From: Phycisphaeraceae bacterium
GTDB taxonomy: Bacteria; Planctomycetota; Phycisphaerae; Phycisphaerales; Phycisphaeraceae
Length of the DNA stretch: 64,000 bases
Direction of reading: 5' to 3'
NCBI GenBank assembly: GCA_020851735.1
Contig: JADZCD010000045.1
Location: forward strand, 1 to 64,000
This document shows, piece after piece, positions 62,483 through 64,000 of the stretch (positions within the stretch are counted from its first letter, which is position 1; each line of letters starts with the position of its first letter). The notes beneath the pieces were generated by a model. That model was not told where the DNA came from and ran no database searches. It saw only the letters and a program-made list of their open reading frames with translations. The translations under genes were made by a program, and so were the position numbers.

Positions 62483-63517
62483 TCAACTTGGCCCCACGCC
62501 TCGTTGGCTAAAGAATTCCCGAATCACAGGCTCAATTTGCTGGCGCAACGCCTGGTTGGCATACCCGCACCAGTGCACCGGCTCGTCCACCGCCATCGTC
62601 GCGTCCAGTTCCTGACCCCAGCCATCGGTCAGCACCACCCCGCCCTGGCGGGCCGCCAACAGCCCGGCACAGTCATAGGGGTGACACTCCAATCCGCGCA
62701 CCGTGCCGGCACTCTTGCCGGCCTGTTTCTCCAGCACAGCGTAAAACAGCGGGCGTAAGTCGCAGCAGAAGCGATCATGCCCCACCATTAATTCCACCAT
62801 CTGCCCGGCCGTGGTCATGTATTGATCGTCGAACACAGCCGCCGACCCCGGCTCAACTTTTCCCACCGTGGCGGTCACGATTTGTTCCATCAGTTCCGAA
62901 GCGAGCACCTTGGTGCCTGGGAAAAAATTGGCCACCTGGGCAAACCCATGCTTGAGCGTGGTGGCGGCGCTGGCCCGATACGCCAACGTTTCCCGCTGTC
63001 CCGTGGTCAGGTTCACGCGCTCGGCTTTCGTCGCCTGGCCGCACACCCCGCGGAACACATCCACCGATCCCTGCTTACTGGTTGGCAACTCCACAATCAC
63101 TGATGCAAAAGCCTGTGCGAGCCGGGTCTTTTCGCCCCCATTTTCCGCCACGGCCGCCACAAACCAGGCCGAGCGCTTGTCGTACATCACGTTCCGCGTG
63201 CCGTCGATCGGATCGATGATCACCCGATAGCGGGCCTGCCCCTGCCCGATTTTTCGCAGGCCGTTCTCCCCGAACCCCTCCGCCACCACGTCCACCGGCA
63301 AGCAATCCGCCGGCCAGCGGCTGATCGCTTCCTCGATCACCGGCTCCACGTGTCTGTCGATGGCGAAGATGGTGTCGCCGCCCTCCTGCGCCACCGCCTG
63401 GGCCATCGACTCGCCGCGCTGCCGGGCGCTGATGATCCTCGCCCGCACCGCTTCGCCCACCGCTGCCAGGCGATCCGCCCAGCCCCAAGCTTCTTTATTG
63501 TCAATTGTTTTCTTCAC
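62483..63517 (-). CDS. Inositol monophosphatase-like phosphatase
   Basis: IMPase/FBPase-superfamily, magnesium-dependent. Acidic metal site DPIDGTRNVMYD; GGDTIFAIDRHVEPVIEEAI near the N-terminus; HPYDCAGLLAARQGGVVLTD near the C-terminus. 344 residues, longer than the 260-270 of IMPase through an insert at about 125-230. Substrate unknown; a sugar phosphate is likely given the neighbours. 4-bp gap to the GHMP kinase gene and 25 bp to galU: one operon. Confidence 0.85.
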   Translation of the reverse strand: MKKTIDNKEAWGWADRLAAVGEAVRARIISARQRGESMAQAVAQEGGDTIFAIDRHVEPVIEEAISRWPADCLPVDVVAEGFGENGLRKIGQGQARYRVIIDPIDGTRNVMYDKRSAWFVAAVAENGGEKTRLAQAFASVIVELPTSKQGSVDVFRGVCGQATKAERVNLTTGQRETLAYRASAATTLKHGFAQVANFFPGTKVLASELMEQIVTATVGKVEPGSAAVFDDQYMTTAGQMVELMVGHDRFCCDLRPLFYAVLEKQAGKSAGTVRGLECHPYDCAGLLAARQGGVVLTDGWGQELDATMAVDEPVHWCGYANQALRQQIEPVIREFFSQRGVGPS

Positions 63518-63521
63518 CGGG

Positions 63522-64000
63522 TTAGATCCTCACTGTTTCCACGCCCCACGCGGCCGCGCCAGGTCCGCTGCCTGCGAACAACTGCGTCTGCCGACCTGTC
63601 TGCTGGGAATATTCCTCACGCAAAACTTCCAGTTTTGACCACACGTCTTTCTCGTCACGAATCAACATCGCCACCGTCCCCCCGCAGCCGCCGCCGGTCA
63701 CTTTTGCCCCGTAAACCCCGCCGGCCGGTCCAATCCGTCGCGCCATGCCGACGAGCCGATCCGTGTCCGCGTGCCCTAATCCCGCCCGCGCTCCGTAGCT
63801 GTAATGGCTGGCCAGCATCAACCGCCCCGCCAGCCGCATCCGCTGCTCCAGGCAATCCTGCTTGCAGCCCTGATCCGCTTTCTCCAATAACGCCGCGAAC
63901 CGCCGGACCCGCCCAGCCTCCAGCACGTGGTGACTGGTCGCCGCCCGTACCGCATACATCTTTTCGCCCTTGACCGTGGTCACCGGGTCATGCGTGCCGC
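63522..64000 (-). CDS. GHMP-family kinase (galactokinase-like), C-terminal part
   Basis: Partial: the frame is open through the window edge (GTHDPVTTVKGEK... without a start needed). The C-terminal GHMP motif VYGAKVTGGGCGGTVAML is diagnostic for sugar kinases such as galactokinase; ATSHHVLEAGRVRRFAALL and LMLASHYSYGARAGL fit the region before it. With a GalU-like enzyme and a phosphatase downstream, a sugar activation route is plausible. Exact sugar not decided. Confidence 0.85.
   Translation of the reverse strand, partial: GTHDPVTTVKGEKMYAVRAATSHHVLEAGRVRRFAALLEKADQGCKQDCLEQRMRLAGRLMLASHYSYGARAGLGHADTDRLVGMARRIGPAGGVYGAKVTGGGCGGTVAMLIRDEKDVWSKLEVLREEYSQQTGRQTQLFAGSGPGAAAWGVETVRI

Overview
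The window looks like chromosomal DNA of a GC-rich planctomycete, probably of the class Phycisphaerae. That placement is inference. It rests on two PEP-CTERM secreted proteins, squalene-hopene cyclase, the McsA-McsB arginine-phosphorylation pair, COX15/COX10-type heme A synthesis, a stand-alone S18 gene, a lone ATP synthase epsilon gene, and intergenic spaces crowded with GC-rich palindromes. No phage, insertion sequence, integrase or CRISPR array was seen.

Layout. 0.7-6.8 kb (minus strand): an ABC ATPase, heme O and heme A synthases, then a GCS2-type ligase paired with a RimK-like ATP-grasp ligase. 7.3-9.2 kb: citramalate synthase cimA behind what reads as a complete isoleucine-type transcription attenuator. 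9.4-11.3 kb: tRNA-Arg and mcsA-mcsB. 11.7-16.5 kb: a HAF-repeat PEP-CTERM protein, two CBS-domain genes, mutY and rpsR. 16.8-23.2 kb: uvrA, a small lipoprotein, a beta-helix protein and atpC. 23.5-27.8 kb: the cell-wall elongation genes mrdA and rodA followed by rsmG. 27.8-33.1 kb: a dehydrogenase, a metallo-beta-lactamase-fold enzyme, a gamma carbonic anhydrase-like protein, hisA and shc. 33.4-42.5 kb: Nudix, acyltransferase, a broken acetyltransferase, purN, gluQ carrying repeat DNA, DUF192, a PP2C phosphatase, ribE, aspS and a hydrolase. 42.5-53.8 kb: a second PEP-CTERM protein, nadB, a LEA-like lipoprotein, cstA, a SulP transporter, plsC-cmk, mltA and an M50 protease. 53.8-64 kb: ppdK, a thioesterase, an alpha-L-rhamnosidase, a Gfo/Idh oxidoreductase, a GalU-like enzyme, an inositol-phosphatase-like enzyme and a GHMP kinase cut by the window edge.

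How it fits together. The genes describe an aerobic heterotroph (aa3-type oxidase assembly, CstA, PPDK) that makes peptidoglycan (PBP2, RodA, MltA) and hopanoids, exports PEP-CTERM proteins and degrades plant-type polysaccharide (GH78, beta-helix protein). The strongest new observation is the cimA leader: a promoter, a 21-codon leader peptide with an Ile-Ile-Gly-Ile run, and four mutually exclusive RNA segments ending in an intrinsic terminator. Next come a gluQ gene whose reading frame runs through about 235 bp of intergenic-type repeat DNA, a 114-bp structured element present twice, several families of inverted repeats, and the ATP-grasp/GCS2 pair.
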